Source: Aquipuribacter nitratireducens
Lineage (GTDB): Bacteria > Actinomycetota > Actinomycetes > Actinomycetales > JBBAYJ01
Length of the DNA: 64,000 nt
Reading direction: 5' to 3'
Assembly: GCF_037860835.1 (NCBI RefSeq)
Contig: NZ_JBBEOG010000002.1
Location: 310,001 to 374,000 of the forward strand
Every line of letters begins with the position of its first letter. Position 1 is the stretch's first letter. Below, one piece after another: positions 18,455-27,552 of this stretch. The notes beneath the pieces are model-generated. The model was given only the letters and a program-made list of their open reading frames with translations, searched no databases and was not told the origin of the DNA. The translations under genes and the position numbers were made by a program.

Positions 18455-19726
18455 ATGCCCCGGCCAGCCGAACGGCCCGACCACCGGCGCCTGCTCGAGC
18501 TCGCCCGTGCCGACGACGACGGAGCCGTCCGCCTGCTCGTCGAGGACCTGGACCGCGAGGTCGCCCTCGAGGAGCTCCGCACGGCGCTGGAGGAGATCTC
18601 GGAGCAGCACGACCACGTGCTCGCCCTCTCGCAGGACCTCGCCGAGCGGCGCCGCTGGGTCGAGCGCATGACGGCGGGGCTGCCGCTGCCGGTCGTCGTC
18701 ACCGACGCCGGGGGCCTCGTCGTGGAAGCCAACGCGCGGATGTCGACGCTCCTCGTCGTGCCGCTGCACCGCCTGCTCGGCAAGCCGCTCGTCAGCTTCG
18801 TCGCACCCGACGACCGCGCCCGCCTCGCCGGGTCCTGGCACCGGCTCGTGGCCGACGGGGACCGGCACAGCATCGCCTTGCGTCTCCTCGGCCGCGACGA
18901 GCGGGAGACGCCCGTCGTGCTGGTCGGGCTCCCCGACACCCACGAGCGGACCCGCTGGTTCGCGTTCGCCGACCAGGACGCCCCGAGCGCGACCGGCCGC
19001 ACCCTCGACCTCGCGCACGTCGTGTCGGAGATCATGCAGCTGCCGCAGGCGTACGGCACCGACCACACGCGCGCCCTGCTGCATTCGGCCGTCTCGTTCG
19101 TCACCCCGCTCCTGCCCGCCGCGGCCGGCGCCAGCCTCGCCCTCGGCCCCCCGGAGCGACCGCTCCTGCAGGCCAGCGACAGCGCGTTCGCGCAACGGGT
19201 CGACGGGCTCGAGGTCATGCTCGAGGAGGGCCCGTGCGTCGACGCGTTCCGTGGCGAGGACCTCGTGGTGAGCGAGGACGTGCCGCGCGACGCCCGCTGG
19301 CCCCGCCTCGCCGACCGCGCCCGCGAGGTGGGTCTCGCCTCCGTCGTCGCGGCCCCCGTCCAGGTCGCGGACCGGACCGTCGGCGTGCTCAACGTCTACG
19401 GCGCACGGGACACCGAGGGCGAGGACGGCCTCGCGGACGAGCGGGACATCGCTGTCGTCCGGCTCATGGCGGCGAGCCTGGGCGGGCTCGTCGCGGTCGT
19501 CCACGAGCGGACGGAGCTCGTCGAGACACGGACACAGCTCGAGGCGGCCCTGCGGTCCCGCCCCGTCATCGACCAGGCGAAGGGCATCCTCATGCTGACG
19601 TACGGCTGCACCCCGGACGAGGCCTTCGACCGTCTCGTCGCCGCCAGCCGGCACCGCAACGTCAAGCTGCGGCACCTCGCGGAACGGGTCGTCGCCGACC
19701 CCGCCTCCGCCGCGGACGAGCTGTGA
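18455..19726 (+). CDS. PAS-GAF-ANTAR transcription antiterminator
   Basis: A 423-residue soluble regulator. A helical N-terminus (about 20-70) precedes a PAS domain (about 70-165, VVVTDAGGLVVEANARM), a GAF sensor (about 190-350, EEGPCVDAFRGEDLVVS), and a C-terminal three-helix ANTAR RNA-binding domain (about 368-415, RPVIDQAKGILMLTYGC ... AFDRLVAASRHRN). ANTAR proteins bind paired RNA hairpins to prevent termination. Start fixed by GGGAGGT before ATG 18455. It overlaps cheB by 4 nt, placing it in one unit with CheB and probably CheR. No paired-hairpin target was spotted in the leader. Confidence 0.9.
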   Translation: MPRPAERPDHRRLLELARADDDGAVRLLVEDLDREVALEELRTALEEISEQHDHVLALSQDLAERRRWVERMTAGLPLPVVVTDAGGLVVEANARMSTLLVVPLHRLLGKPLVSFVAPDDRARLAGSWHRLVADGDRHSIALRLLGRDERETPVVLVGLPDTHERTRWFAFADQDAPSATGRTLDLAHVVSEIMQLPQAYGTDHTRALLHSAVSFVTPLLPAAAGASLALGPPERPLLQASDSAFAQRVDGLEVMLEEGPCVDAFRGEDLVVSEDVPRDARWPRLADRAREVGLASVVAAPVQVADRTVGVLNVYGARDTEGEDGLADERDIAVVRLMAASLGGLVAVVHERTELVETRTQLEAALRSRPVIDQAKGILMLTYGCTPDEAFDRLVAASRHRNVKLRHLAERVVADPASAADEL

Positions 19727-20859
19727 CCTCGGACGCGGACACGCGCTCGGCAGCCGGGCGGCGCGACACCGTCGTCGTCGGCGCGAGCGCCGGTGGCGTC
19801 GAGGCCCTGCGGACGCTCGTCGCCGGCCTGCCGGAGGACTTCCCCGCGGCGCTCCTCGTGGTCCTCCACGTCCCCCAGGACAGCCCCAACGCGCTCGCCG
19901 CCATCCTCGACCGCTCCGGTCCGCTCCCGGTCGGCACCGCCCGCGACGGCGACCGGCTGCGCCGCGGCCGCGTCCTCGTCGCCCCCGGCGGGTACCACCT
20001 GCTGGTGCGGGACGGGGAGGTCCGGCTGTCACGGGGGCCGACGGAGAACGGCCACCGCCCGTCCGTCGACGCGCTCTTCCGGTCCGCGGCGCTGGCCCGC
20101 GGGCCCCTTGCCGTCGCGGTCGTCCTGTCCGGCACGCTCGACGACGGGACCTCCGGGCTGGCGGCGGTCCGCTCGGCCGGGGGCGTCGCCGTGGTGCAGG
20201 ACCCCGACGACGCCGTCTACCCCGGCATGCCCCGCAGCGCCCTCGCCGCCGTCGGCGCGGACCACGTCGTGCCCGTCGCCGGCATGCCCGCCCTGCTCGA
20301 CCGGCTCGTGCGCGAGCCGCGTCCCGACACCGAGGACCCGCGGGACCGCCCCGACCGGATCGATGACCCCGACCACCCCGACCACCACCCCCACCTCGTC
20401 GCCCTGGAGGACGCGATGGCCGATCTCGACCCCGACGCGCTCTCCGGCCCGCTCCGCCCGGGCACCCCGGCCCCGTACTCGTGCCCCGACTGCAACGGGA
20501 CGTTGTTCCGGCTCGAGCCGGAGGGCGCCGACCTCCTGCGGTTCCGGTGCCGGGTGGGGCACGCGTGGACCGCCGGCAGCCTCGCCGCCGAGCAGGCGGG
20601 CAGCCACGAGACGGCCCTGTGGACGGCGCTGCGCAGCCTGGAGGAGCGCTCGGCGCTCCACCACGAGCTCGCGACGCGAGCCGCCGCCCGGGGGCACGCG
20701 GTGTCCGCCGCCCAGTTCCGCGGGACCGCCGAGGAGGCGGGCCGTGCGGCGACCGCGATCCGCACGCTCGTCGCCCGCGGGACGGACCCCACCGGCGACC
20801 CCACCGGCGACCACGAGGGTGACGGCGCGGGGGGTCCGGCCCACGCCGCCGCTGGCTAA
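19723..20859 (+). CDS. CheB-type methylesterase with C-terminal zinc ribbon
   Basis: A 378-residue protein. The methylesterase/glutaminase domain (about 15-195) has the Ser in VVGASAGGVEAL, His in LHVPQDSPN and Asp in SGTLDDGTSGLAAV. There is no N-terminal receiver domain, so activity is not switched by phosphotransfer. A His/Asp-rich linker joins it to a C-terminal domain with CPDCNGTLF and CRVGHAWT (about 253-280), likely a zinc ribbon. Such stand-alone CheB proteins pair with CheR-PAS proteins outside flagellar systems. GTG overlaps the preceding stop. Its substrate is unknown, since no chemoreceptor gene is nearby. Confidence 0.88.
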   Translation: MTSDADTRSAAGRRDTVVVGASAGGVEALRTLVAGLPEDFPAALLVVLHVPQDSPNALAAILDRSGPLPVGTARDGDRLRRGRVLVAPGGYHLLVRDGEVRLSRGPTENGHRPSVDALFRSAALARGPLAVAVVLSGTLDDGTSGLAAVRSAGGVAVVQDPDDAVYPGMPRSALAAVGADHVVPVAGMPALLDRLVREPRPDTEDPRDRPDRIDDPDHPDHHPHLVALEDAMADLDPDALSGPLRPGTPAPYSCPDCNGTLFRLEPEGADLLRFRCRVGHAWTAGSLAAEQAGSHETALWTALRSLEERSALHHELATRAAARGHAVSAAQFRGTAEEAGRAATAIRTLVARGTDPTGDPTGDHEGDGAGGPAHAAAG

Positions 20860-20862
20860 CCT
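20857..20862 (+). promoter_or_regulatory. -10 element of leaderless cheR-like gene
   Basis: TAACCT overlaps the cheB stop and lies exactly 6 nt before ATG 20869. This allows the cheR-like gene to be transcribed separately from cheB. Confidence 0.6.
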
Positions 20863-20868
20863 CAGGGG

Positions 20869-22809
20869 ATGGGCGACGGGGACGCGGGACAGGAGACCGA
20901 GGGGACACGACCCGACGGCTCCGACGAGCCCGCGGTCGCCCCCGAGGACGGGGCCGCGCTCGACGCGCTCCTCGTCCACATCCGGGAGGCGCGGGGGTTC
21001 GACTTCACCGGCTACAAGCGCGCGAGCCTCGAGCGCCGGCTGCAGCGCCGGATGAGCGTCGTGGGCTCGACGTCGTACGAGGACTACCTCGACCGCCTCC
21101 TCCTCGACCGCGACGAGTTCACCGCGCTCTTCGACACCCTCCTCATCAACGTCACGAGCTTCTTCCGTGACACCGAGGCGTGGCAGTACCTCACCGAGTC
21201 CGTCGTGCCGGACCTGCTCGCCCGCAAGCCGACCGGGCCCCTGCGCTTCTGGAGCGCCGGCTGCGCGACCGGGCAGGAGCCGTACAGCCTCGCGATGGTC
21301 CTCGCCGACCACCTCGGCGTCGAGGAGCTGCGGGACCGGGTCAAGATCTACGCGACCGACGTCGACGAGGACGCCCTCGCCCAGGCACGGGCCGCCTCGT
21401 ACCACGAGCGGGAGCTCGCCGGGCTCCCGGCGTCCGCCGCCCGCTACCTCGAGCCGGGGACACGCCGGGGCCTGCGCTCGCTGCTGCCCGACGTCCGCCG
21501 CTCCGTGATCTTCGGTCGCAACGACCTCGTGCAGGACGCCCCCATCTCCCACGTCGACCTCCTGCTGTGCCGCAACACCCTCATGTACCTCACGGCCCAG
21601 ACGCAGGACGTCGTGCTGCGCCGGCTCCACTTCGCCCTGGAGCCGCACGGGGTGCTGTTCCTCGGCAAGGCGGAGATGCTGCTGAGCCACGGCTCCCTGT
21701 TCGCGCCGCTGGAGATCAAGCGGCGCTTCTTCCGCAAGGTCGACGACGGGCAGCGGGTGCGGACGGCACCCCCCGGTCCCGCGGCGGCGGACGCCGCGTC
21801 CTACGCCCCGCTGCAGCGCGACCTCGTGACGGAGGCGATGCTCGCCTCACCGACCGCGCAGGTCGTCCTCGACCGCGAGGGCCGCCTCGTCGTGACGAAC
21901 TTCCGCGCCGACGTCCTGTTCTCCCTCGCCTCCCGCGACATCGGGCAGCCGTTCGCCGACCTGCCCCTGTCGTACCGGCCGGTGGAGCTCGGTCCGGTCG
22001 TCGCCCAGGCGACGCGCGAGCGCCGTGCCGTGCGGGTGCCCGACGTCGACCACGTCCGCGCAGGCGGTGAACGGCTCCGGCTCGACGTCCAGGCCGTCCC
22101 GCTGCTCGACGGCGACGGGCAGCTGCTCGGGGTCAGCGTCGTCTTCGAGGACGTCACGACCCAGCGGCAGCTGCAGACCGAGCTGGAGCACGCCAACCGG
22201 CAGCTCGGCCTCGCCTACGAGGAGCTGCAGTCGAGCAACGAGGAGCTCGAGACGACGAACGAGGAGCTCCAGTCGACCGTCGAGGAGCTGGAGACGACGA
22301 ACGAGGAGCTCCAGTCCACGAACGAGGAGCTGGAGACGATGAACGAGGAGCTGCAGTCGATGAACGACGAGCTCCACGTCACCAACCAGTCGCTGCAGGA
22401 ACGGACCGAGGAGATCGAGGAGCTCAACGGCTTCATGGGTGCCGTCCTGTCGAGCCTGCCCGCCGGCGTCGCCGTCGTCGACGGCGACCTGCGCGTGACG
22501 GCGTGGAACGAGCGGGCGGAGGACCTGTGGGGAGTCCGCCGGCACGAGGCCGTCGGCCAGCACCTGCTCGCGCTCGACATCGGCCTCCCGCTCGACGCCC
22601 TGCGCTCGATGGTGCGTGACCGCCTCGACCCCGACGGCGGCGAGGCGCACCCCCCCGGTCCGCCGGCTCGGGACGCGGGCGCGGTCACGACCCTCGACGC
22701 CGTCAACCGCCGCGGCCGTCCGGTCCGCGTGCAGGTGACCGTCACGCCGCTGCGCAACGCCCCCGATCAGCCGGCCGGCGCGGTCGTCGTCATGGACGTC
22801 GTCGGCTAG
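20869..22809 (+). CDS. CheR methyltransferase with PAS domains and coiled coil
   Basis: A 646-residue protein. The CheR N-terminal helical domain (about 30-95) and SAM-dependent methyltransferase domain (about 98-290) have the SAM motif SAGCATGQEPYSLAM and the catalytic-region DLLLCRNTLMYL. PAS1 lies at about 310-425, a heptad-repeat coiled coil (NEELETTNEELQST units) at about 427-515, and PAS2 at about 520-646. It likely methylates Glu side chains on a receptor-like partner that is not encoded nearby. Directly follows the cheB-like gene. PAS and coil suggest a self-contained sensor. Starts with no Shine-Dalgarno sequence but a perfect -10. Confidence 0.9.
   Translation: MGDGDAGQETEGTRPDGSDEPAVAPEDGAALDALLVHIREARGFDFTGYKRASLERRLQRRMSVVGSTSYEDYLDRLLLDRDEFTALFDTLLINVTSFFRDTEAWQYLTESVVPDLLARKPTGPLRFWSAGCATGQEPYSLAMVLADHLGVEELRDRVKIYATDVDEDALAQARAASYHERELAGLPASAARYLEPGTRRGLRSLLPDVRRSVIFGRNDLVQDAPISHVDLLLCRNTLMYLTAQTQDVVLRRLHFALEPHGVLFLGKAEMLLSHGSLFAPLEIKRRFFRKVDDGQRVRTAPPGPAAADAASYAPLQRDLVTEAMLASPTAQVVLDREGRLVVTNFRADVLFSLASRDIGQPFADLPLSYRPVELGPVVAQATRERRAVRVPDVDHVRAGGERLRLDVQAVPLLDGDGQLLGVSVVFEDVTTQRQLQTELEHANRQLGLAYEELQSSNEELETTNEELQSTVEELETTNEELQSTNEELETMNEELQSMNDELHVTNQSLQERTEEIEELNGFMGAVLSSLPAGVAVVDGDLRVTAWNERAEDLWGVRRHEAVGQHLLALDIGLPLDALRSMVRDRLDPDGGEAHPPGPPARDAGAVTTLDAVNRRGRPVRVQVTVTPLRNAPDQPAGAVVVMDVVG
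22216..22376 (+). repeat. In-frame 21-bp repeats in cheR-like gene
   Basis: Tandem, slightly diverged 21-bp units encode seven-residue NEEL-containing heptads of the coiled coil. This region could vary in unit number by slippage without shifting the frame. Confidence 0.8.
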
Positions 22810-22823
22810 GAGCCGCCGGCCCG

Positions 22824-22829
22824 TACACT
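22824..22829 (+). promoter_or_regulatory. Possible -10 of the SNF2 helicase gene
   Basis: TACACT in the 196-nt gap after the cheR-like gene. It would give a leader of about 170 nt before GTG 23006. No clear -35. Confidence 0.35.
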
Positions 22830-23005
22830 CGGGGAGTCGCCCCGGGCAGCCGACGATGCGGGGTGACGGTCGACGGCGCCCCGCGGGGCGCACGGGCCCG
22901 CCCACGCGGGTCTCGACCACACCGGGACGGCACCGCCTCGACGTGCGACGCCGTGTGACCGGACGCACGACCGCGGGGCGCCACGGGCGCCGGAGGAGGA
23001 CCGAC

Positions 23006-25168
23006 GTGGCTCGACGAGGCCAGCAGCGCGACGGTCGCGGGGGCACCGCGACCCGCGAGCGGCGACCCCGTGACGAGGAGGGGATCATCCCGCAGCTCGC
23101 GCGCGCGGTGCGCGAGGTCGAGGCCGCCGCGCGCCGCGGCCGCCTCCGCCCCTCCGCGCGCACGACGTTCCAGGTCGTCGCCCTCCTCGTGCGCGAGGAG
23201 CGCGCACGGGTCAAGGCCGACACGACCGAGGGGGAGGCCTGGCGCACCGAGCAGCTCAAGCGCCTCGACGGGGTCGCCACGATCCTCGCGAAGACCGCCG
23301 CCCTCGACACGTCCGTCATCCCGCTGCTCGGCGACGACGCGGAGGTCACCGAGGACGCCCGCATCCTCCGCCGCGAGATGTACGAGGCGGCGGGGCTCGA
23401 GCCGCTCCCGCTGCCCGGCGACCGGCGCCGCGGCGGACGCCCCGGGCCGGCGCGGGACGCCGACGACGGCGCCGCGGACGAGGAGGAGGACCGGCGGCCC
23501 GTCCCGCCGTCCGTGGTCGCCCGGCAGCTGGCCAACCCGTTCCTCGAGCCGGACCACGAGGCCGCGGAGCGACGTCGGCCCGTCGTCGGCCGGCTCAGCA
23601 GCTGGGAGCTCCTCGGGCCGCTGTTCCGCGCCTTCGAGGAGGGCGGTGCGTCCTCGTGCATGGACCTGCCCGACCCGGCGGCCGTCGCCACCCCCGACGG
23701 CCTCGAGCTCATGCCCCACCAGGCGCGGGTCGTCGCCGCCGCACGCGCAGGGCACCGCGAGTTCCTCCTCGCCGACGAGCCCGGTCTCGGCAAGACGGCG
23801 CAGGCGCTGCTCGCCGCGCAGGTCGCCGACGCCTACCCCCTGCTCGCGGTCGTGCCGAACGTCGTGAAGACGAGCTGGGCCCGGGAGGCGCGGCTGTGGA
23901 CGCCGCAGCACGCCGTCACCGTCGTGCACGGCGACGGGGAGGACGTCGACGGCTTCGCCGACATCGTCGTCGTCAACTACGACATCCTCGACCGGCACGT
24001 CGACTGGCTCGCCGACATCGGGCTGCGCGGCATGGTCGTCGACGAGGCGCACTTCATCAAGAACAAGACCTCGCAGCGCTCGCAGCACGTCCTCCACCTC
24101 GCCGAACGCATCCGCGCGCGCATCATGCGCCCCCTCGTCATGGCCCTCACGGGCACGCCGCTCATCAACGACGTCGAGGACTTCCACGCCATCTGGGAGC
24201 TGCTCGGCTGGATCGACGACAAGAAGCCCCTCGGCCCGCTCATGCGGGCGCTGGAGGACACGGGCCTCACCCCCGCCGACCGGGCGTTCTACCCCGCCGC
24301 CCGCACCGCCGTCATCGACCTCGGCATCGTGCGCCGGCGCAAGGTCGACGTGGCCGCGGACATCCCCGCCCGCCGCGTCGCCGACCTGCCGGTCGAGCTC
24401 GACGACGACGCCACCCGCGACATCCGGGACGCCGAGCGCCGTCTCGCCCGCCGCCTCGTGCGCCGCTACGACGCCGCGCTCGCCGCCCGGCTCGGGGAGG
24501 GCGTCGACGTCGCGGGCCTGCCCGTCGACCGCGGCCTGGTCCGCCAGGTCGCCGGCTGGGAGCGCGAGGGGGCCGACGAGACCGCCGGGGAGAACGTCTT
24601 CGCCCTCATGCGGCGCATCGGCCGCGCGAAGGCGGGTCTCGCCGCGGACTACGCCGCGCAGCTGTCGCACAACGTCGGCAAGGTCGTGTTCTTCGCCAAG
24701 CACGTCGACGTCATGGACGCCGCCGAGCAGACGTTCGCGCGCCGGGGGATCCGGTACTCCTCGGTCCGGGGTGACCAGACCCGCACGGCCCGTCAGGAGG
24801 CCGTCGACGCGTTCGTCCAGGACCCGGACGTCGCGGTCGCGGTCTGCTCGCTGACGGCCGCCGGGGTCGGGCTCAACCTGCAGGTGGCCTCCGACGTCGT
24901 CCTCGCCGAGCTGTCGTGGACCGCGGCGGAGCAGACCCAGGCGATCGACCGGGTCCACCGCATCGGTCAGGACCGGCCGGTCACGGCGTGGCGCGTCATC
25001 GCGTCGCAGACCGTCGACACCCGCGTCGCCGAGCTCATCGACAGCAAGGCCGGGCTCGCGGCGCGGGCGCTCGACGGGTCCGACGCGGAGGTCGCGGCGG
25101 CCGTCGACGTCCAGCTCGAGGCGCTCGTCAGCCTGCTCACCCGGGAGCTGGAGGAGCGCGCCGCCTGA
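23006..25168 (+). CDS. SNF2-family DEAD/DEAH-box helicase-like ATPase
   Basis: A 720-residue superfamily-2 translocase. A charged N-terminal region (about 1-225) precedes the two-lobed motor: Walker A in DEPGLGKTAQA (about 255), DEAHFIKN (about 345), LTGTPLIN motif III, and in lobe 2 SLTAAGVGLNLQ and QAIDRVHRIGQ (about 644). Its compact layout resembles SMARCAL1-like annealing helicases; some bacterial relatives act in DNA repair or defence. GTG 23006 follows GGAGGAGGACC, which overrides upstream in-frame starts back to 22856 with Arg-rich composition. It is a single gene with no nuclease or methylase neighbour. Confidence 0.88.
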   Translation: MARRGQQRDGRGGTATRERRPRDEEGIIPQLARAVREVEAAARRGRLRPSARTTFQVVALLVREERARVKADTTEGEAWRTEQLKRLDGVATILAKTAALDTSVIPLLGDDAEVTEDARILRREMYEAAGLEPLPLPGDRRRGGRPGPARDADDGAADEEEDRRPVPPSVVARQLANPFLEPDHEAAERRRPVVGRLSSWELLGPLFRAFEEGGASSCMDLPDPAAVATPDGLELMPHQARVVAAARAGHREFLLADEPGLGKTAQALLAAQVADAYPLLAVVPNVVKTSWAREARLWTPQHAVTVVHGDGEDVDGFADIVVVNYDILDRHVDWLADIGLRGMVVDEAHFIKNKTSQRSQHVLHLAERIRARIMRPLVMALTGTPLINDVEDFHAIWELLGWIDDKKPLGPLMRALEDTGLTPADRAFYPAARTAVIDLGIVRRRKVDVAADIPARRVADLPVELDDDATRDIRDAERRLARRLVRRYDAALAARLGEGVDVAGLPVDRGLVRQVAGWEREGADETAGENVFALMRRIGRAKAGLAADYAAQLSHNVGKVVFFAKHVDVMDAAEQTFARRGIRYSSVRGDQTRTARQEAVDAFVQDPDVAVAVCSLTAAGVGLNLQVASDVVLAELSWTAAEQTQAIDRVHRIGQDRPVTAWRVIASQTVDTRVAELIDSKAGLAARALDGSDAEVAAAVDVQLEALVSLLTRELEERAA

Positions 25169-25169
25169 G

Positions 25170-25622
25170 CTACCCCGCCGCCTCGAGGACGGCGCGCAGG
25201 CGACGCAGGTCCTGCGCCGTCGAGCGCGCCACCGCGCGGGCGAGCAGCGGCGTGGCGACCCGCGAGAGACCCTCCGGTCGCCCCCGGTTGCGCAGCGTCA
25301 TGCGGGTCGCGCCCGGGGCGGCGTCCGCCCACGTGTACGTCGTCTCCATCGGGAAGGGTCCGTCGGCGGTCCGCATGACGAACCGCTCGTGCGGCACCCA
25401 CTCCACGACCTCGTACGTGTACTCGAGCGTGCGGCCGAGGAAGTGCGCGACGAAGGCGAGCCGAGAGCCGACCTCGAGCGGCGCGGGTGTGAGATGCCGC
25501 ACGTCCCGTATCCGGGCGTACCAGCGCGTGACGGAGGCGGGGTCGACGGCGAAGTCCGCCACGACGGGGCGGGGACGGGCGACGACGACCTCGCTCGCGA
25601 CGTCGATGCGGTCCGTGACCAC
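25170..25622 (-). CDS. SRPBCC (START-like) family protein
   Basis: A 150-residue protein with a helix-grip fold pattern: an opening strand (DVASEVVVARP), two short helices with FAVDPASVTRWYARI, a curved sheet and a long C-terminal helix. Related proteins bind hydrophobic ligands or polyketides; the ligand is unknown. GTG 25622 is set by a -10 six bases upstream. The 3' end is 1 nt from the stop of the convergent helicase gene. Confidence 0.75.
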   Translation of the reverse strand: MVTDRIDVASEVVVARPRPVVADFAVDPASVTRWYARIRDVRHLTPAPLEVGSRLAFVAHFLGRTLEYTYEVVEWVPHERFVMRTADGPFPMETTYTWADAAPGATRMTLRNRGRPEGLSRVATPLLARAVARSTAQDLRRLRAVLEAAG

Positions 25623-25628
25623 GGGAGC

Positions 25629-25634
25629 AGCGTA
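25629..25634 (-). promoter_or_regulatory. -10 element of leaderless SRPBCC gene
   Basis: Minus-strand TACGCT, exactly 6 nt before GTG 25622, with no Shine-Dalgarno sequence. Confidence 0.55.
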
Positions 25635-25655
25635 GGCCCGTCGTCCACAGCCGGG

Positions 25656-25678
25656 GAGGTGGTTGTCGCGACCACCTC
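25656..25678. repeat. Inverted repeat in divergent intergenic region
   Basis: Arms GAGGTGGT (25656-25663) and ACCACCTC (25671-25678) with a 7-bp centre, between the SRPBCC gene and the M23 peptidase gene. It could be an operator; no regulator is identified. The rest of the gap (to 25797) holds an untranslated leader for the M23 gene with no recognised riboswitch. Confidence 0.4.
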
Positions 25679-25797
25679 TTGAGGTCAAGTATCGTCGTTA
25701 CCGATCCGAGACACAGTGGGTCCCCTTCCCGCACCCCTGGACTGCGTCCCGCACTCCACCGAACTGCCAGTACCCCCTGCCGTTAGGACCGAAACAC

Positions 25798-26862
25798 GTG
25801 CTGTCCCGCCCCTCCCGCCCCGTCCTCGCTGCCCTGACGGCCCTCGCGGTCCTCGGCGCGCCCGCGACCGCGGTCCTCGCGGCTCCCGCGCACGCCACCG
25901 TCACCGAGTCGCGCGAGGAGGTCGAGGCGGCGAAGGAGGAGGTCGCACAGCTCGGCCGGGAGGTCGAGGCGGCGTCCGCCGAGTACACCGAGGTCGAGAA
26001 GCGCCTCGAGGAGCAGCGGGCGCGGGTCGAGTCCGCACAGGCGAACGTCGAGGAGCAGTCCGCCCGCATCGCGGACATGGAGGACCAGCTCGTCGTCCTC
26101 GCCGTCGAGACGTACAAGCGGGGCGGTATCGACCCCAAGCTCGAGCTCCTCGCGACCGGTGACCTCAGCATCAACGAGTCCACCGACACCCTCGGGGTGG
26201 TCGCGGGTCGCAAGAGCGCGTCCCTCGGGTCCCTCCGCGACGCCCAGCTGGAGCTGCGGCGCCTGCGCCACACCGCGCAGCAGGAGCTCTCCGAGGTCGA
26301 GGCTCTCGAGGCGGACCTCGCCGAGCGGCGGGCCGCGATCGAGGCCAAGCTCGAGGGGGCGAAGGACGCACTCGCGGTCGCCGAGCGCGAGCACCAGGAG
26401 CGGGTCGCCGCCGCCGAGGCGCGCGCGGCCGACCAGGCCTCGCGCAGCGGCCGCGCCGCGATCACCACCGACCTCACGAGCGGGGGGCGCTTCGCGGTCC
26501 CCACCCCCGGACCGATGACGTCCCCGTTCGGCTACCGGGTCCACCCGGTGTACGGCGACCGCCGCCTCCACAAGGGCATGGACATCGGTGCGTCGTGCGG
26601 CACCCCGGTCGTCGCCGCGGAGAGCGGTGTCGTGCAGTCGGCCAGCTGGAACGGCAGCTACGGCAACATCGTCGTGGTCGACCACGGCGGCGGTCTCAGC
26701 ACCGCCTACGCGCACCTGCAGGGTGCGGCGAAGTCCGGCGGGAGCGTCGCCAAGGGCGAGGTGATCGGCTGGGTCGGGTCGACCGGCCTGTCGACCGGCT
26801 GCCACCTGCACTTCGAGGTCCGCGAGGGCGGCACCCAGGTCGACCCGATGGGCTACCTCTGA
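25798..26862 (+). CDS. Secreted M23 (LytM) peptidase with coiled coil
   Basis: A 354-residue exported murein hydrolase. A signal peptide (about 1-33, cleavage after AHA) is followed by a long charged coiled coil (about 36-215) similar to PcsB/EnvC-type regulators, then a LytM domain (about 240-350) with the zinc ligands in HKGMDIG and HLHFEVREGG. The catalytic domain appears intact. GTG 25798 follows AGGACC. Its coiled-coil region is clearly paralogous to that of the NlpC/P60 protein at 28759-29931 (AVETYKRGGIDPKLELL versus AVEAFKRGGVDPRLALL), so the pair probably act in the same division or wall-remodelling process. Confidence 0.9.
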   Translation: MLSRPSRPVLAALTALAVLGAPATAVLAAPAHATVTESREEVEAAKEEVAQLGREVEAASAEYTEVEKRLEEQRARVESAQANVEEQSARIADMEDQLVVLAVETYKRGGIDPKLELLATGDLSINESTDTLGVVAGRKSASLGSLRDAQLELRRLRHTAQQELSEVEALEADLAERRAAIEAKLEGAKDALAVAEREHQERVAAAEARAADQASRSGRAAITTDLTSGGRFAVPTPGPMTSPFGYRVHPVYGDRRLHKGMDIGASCGTPVVAAESGVVQSASWNGSYGNIVVVDHGGGLSTAYAHLQGAAKSGGSVAKGEVIGWVGSTGLSTGCHLHFEVREGGTQVDPMGYL

Positions 26863-26904
26863 CACGCCGCGGTCGACGGCGGACCGGGCGGCGAACCTGA
26901 TTCT

Positions 26905-27546
26905 TCACCGGGGTGCCGCGCCGCCCTCGCTGCGGCGACGGCGCAGCCGCACGACGACGAACCACACGACCAGGAGGGCGAGCGCGGCGACGACGACGGT
27001 CTGCAGCACCTCCGCGTACGGCGCCACGGCCTGCCAGTTCTCGCCGAGCAGGTACCCGGCGCACACGAACACGCTGTTCCAGAGCGCGCTGCCGGCGGTC
27101 GTGAGCAGCGTGAAGCGCCACAGCGGCATCGCCTCCGCACCCGCCGGGACGCTGATGGCGCTGCGGACGACCGGGAGCATCCGACCGAAGAACACGGCGG
27201 CCTCGCCGTGACGGCGGAACCACCGCTCGGCCGTGTCGACGTCGCGCGCGTCGACGAGCGGGATGCGTGCGGCGACGGCACGGACGCGGCGCGCCCCTAC
27301 CCAGCGGCCGAGGCCGTAGAGGACGAGCGCGCCGACGAGCGAGCCGAGCGTCGTCCACGCCACCGCGCCGGCGACGGTGAAGGTGCCCTGGCTCGCCGTG
27401 AAGCCGGCGAGCGGGAGCACGACCTCGCTGGGGATCGGCGGGAAGAGGTTCTCCAGGGCGACGACGACCCCGGCGCCGGGGCCGCCGAGGGCCTCCATCA
27501 CCCCGACGGCCCAGGCGGCCACCCCCGTGAGCTCGGGCTGCTGCAC
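26905..27546 (-). CDS. DedA family membrane protein
   Basis: A 213-residue VTT/SNARE-associated-type membrane protein of the DedA family, proposed undecaprenyl-phosphate or phospholipid flippases. The re-entrant segment ENLFPPIPSEVVLPLAG (about 31-47) and the second signature FFGRMLPVVRSAISVPAG (about 119-136) are present, with four or five hydrophobic helices and an Arg-rich cytoplasmic C-terminus. GTG 27546 is fixed by a -10 exactly 6 nt upstream. It is convergent with the M23 peptidase gene. Confidence 0.88.
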   Translation of the reverse strand: MQQPELTGVAAWAVGVMEALGGPGAGVVVALENLFPPIPSEVVLPLAGFTASQGTFTVAGAVAWTTLGSLVGALVLYGLGRWVGARRVRAVAARIPLVDARDVDTAERWFRRHGEAAVFFGRMLPVVRSAISVPAGAEAMPLWRFTLLTTAGSALWNSVFVCAGYLLGENWQAVAPYAEVLQTVVVAALALLVVWFVVVRLRRRRSEGGAAPR

Positions 27547-27552
27547 GCCCGG

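Noticed and set aside
22216-22376. Regular repeats, considered as a CRISPR-like array
   Set aside because: They encode in-frame coiled-coil heptads; no spacers or cas genes.
25656-25797. c-di-AMP riboswitch before the M23 gene
   Set aside because: The leader lacks the conserved elements I know for that class; only a short inverted repeat is visible.
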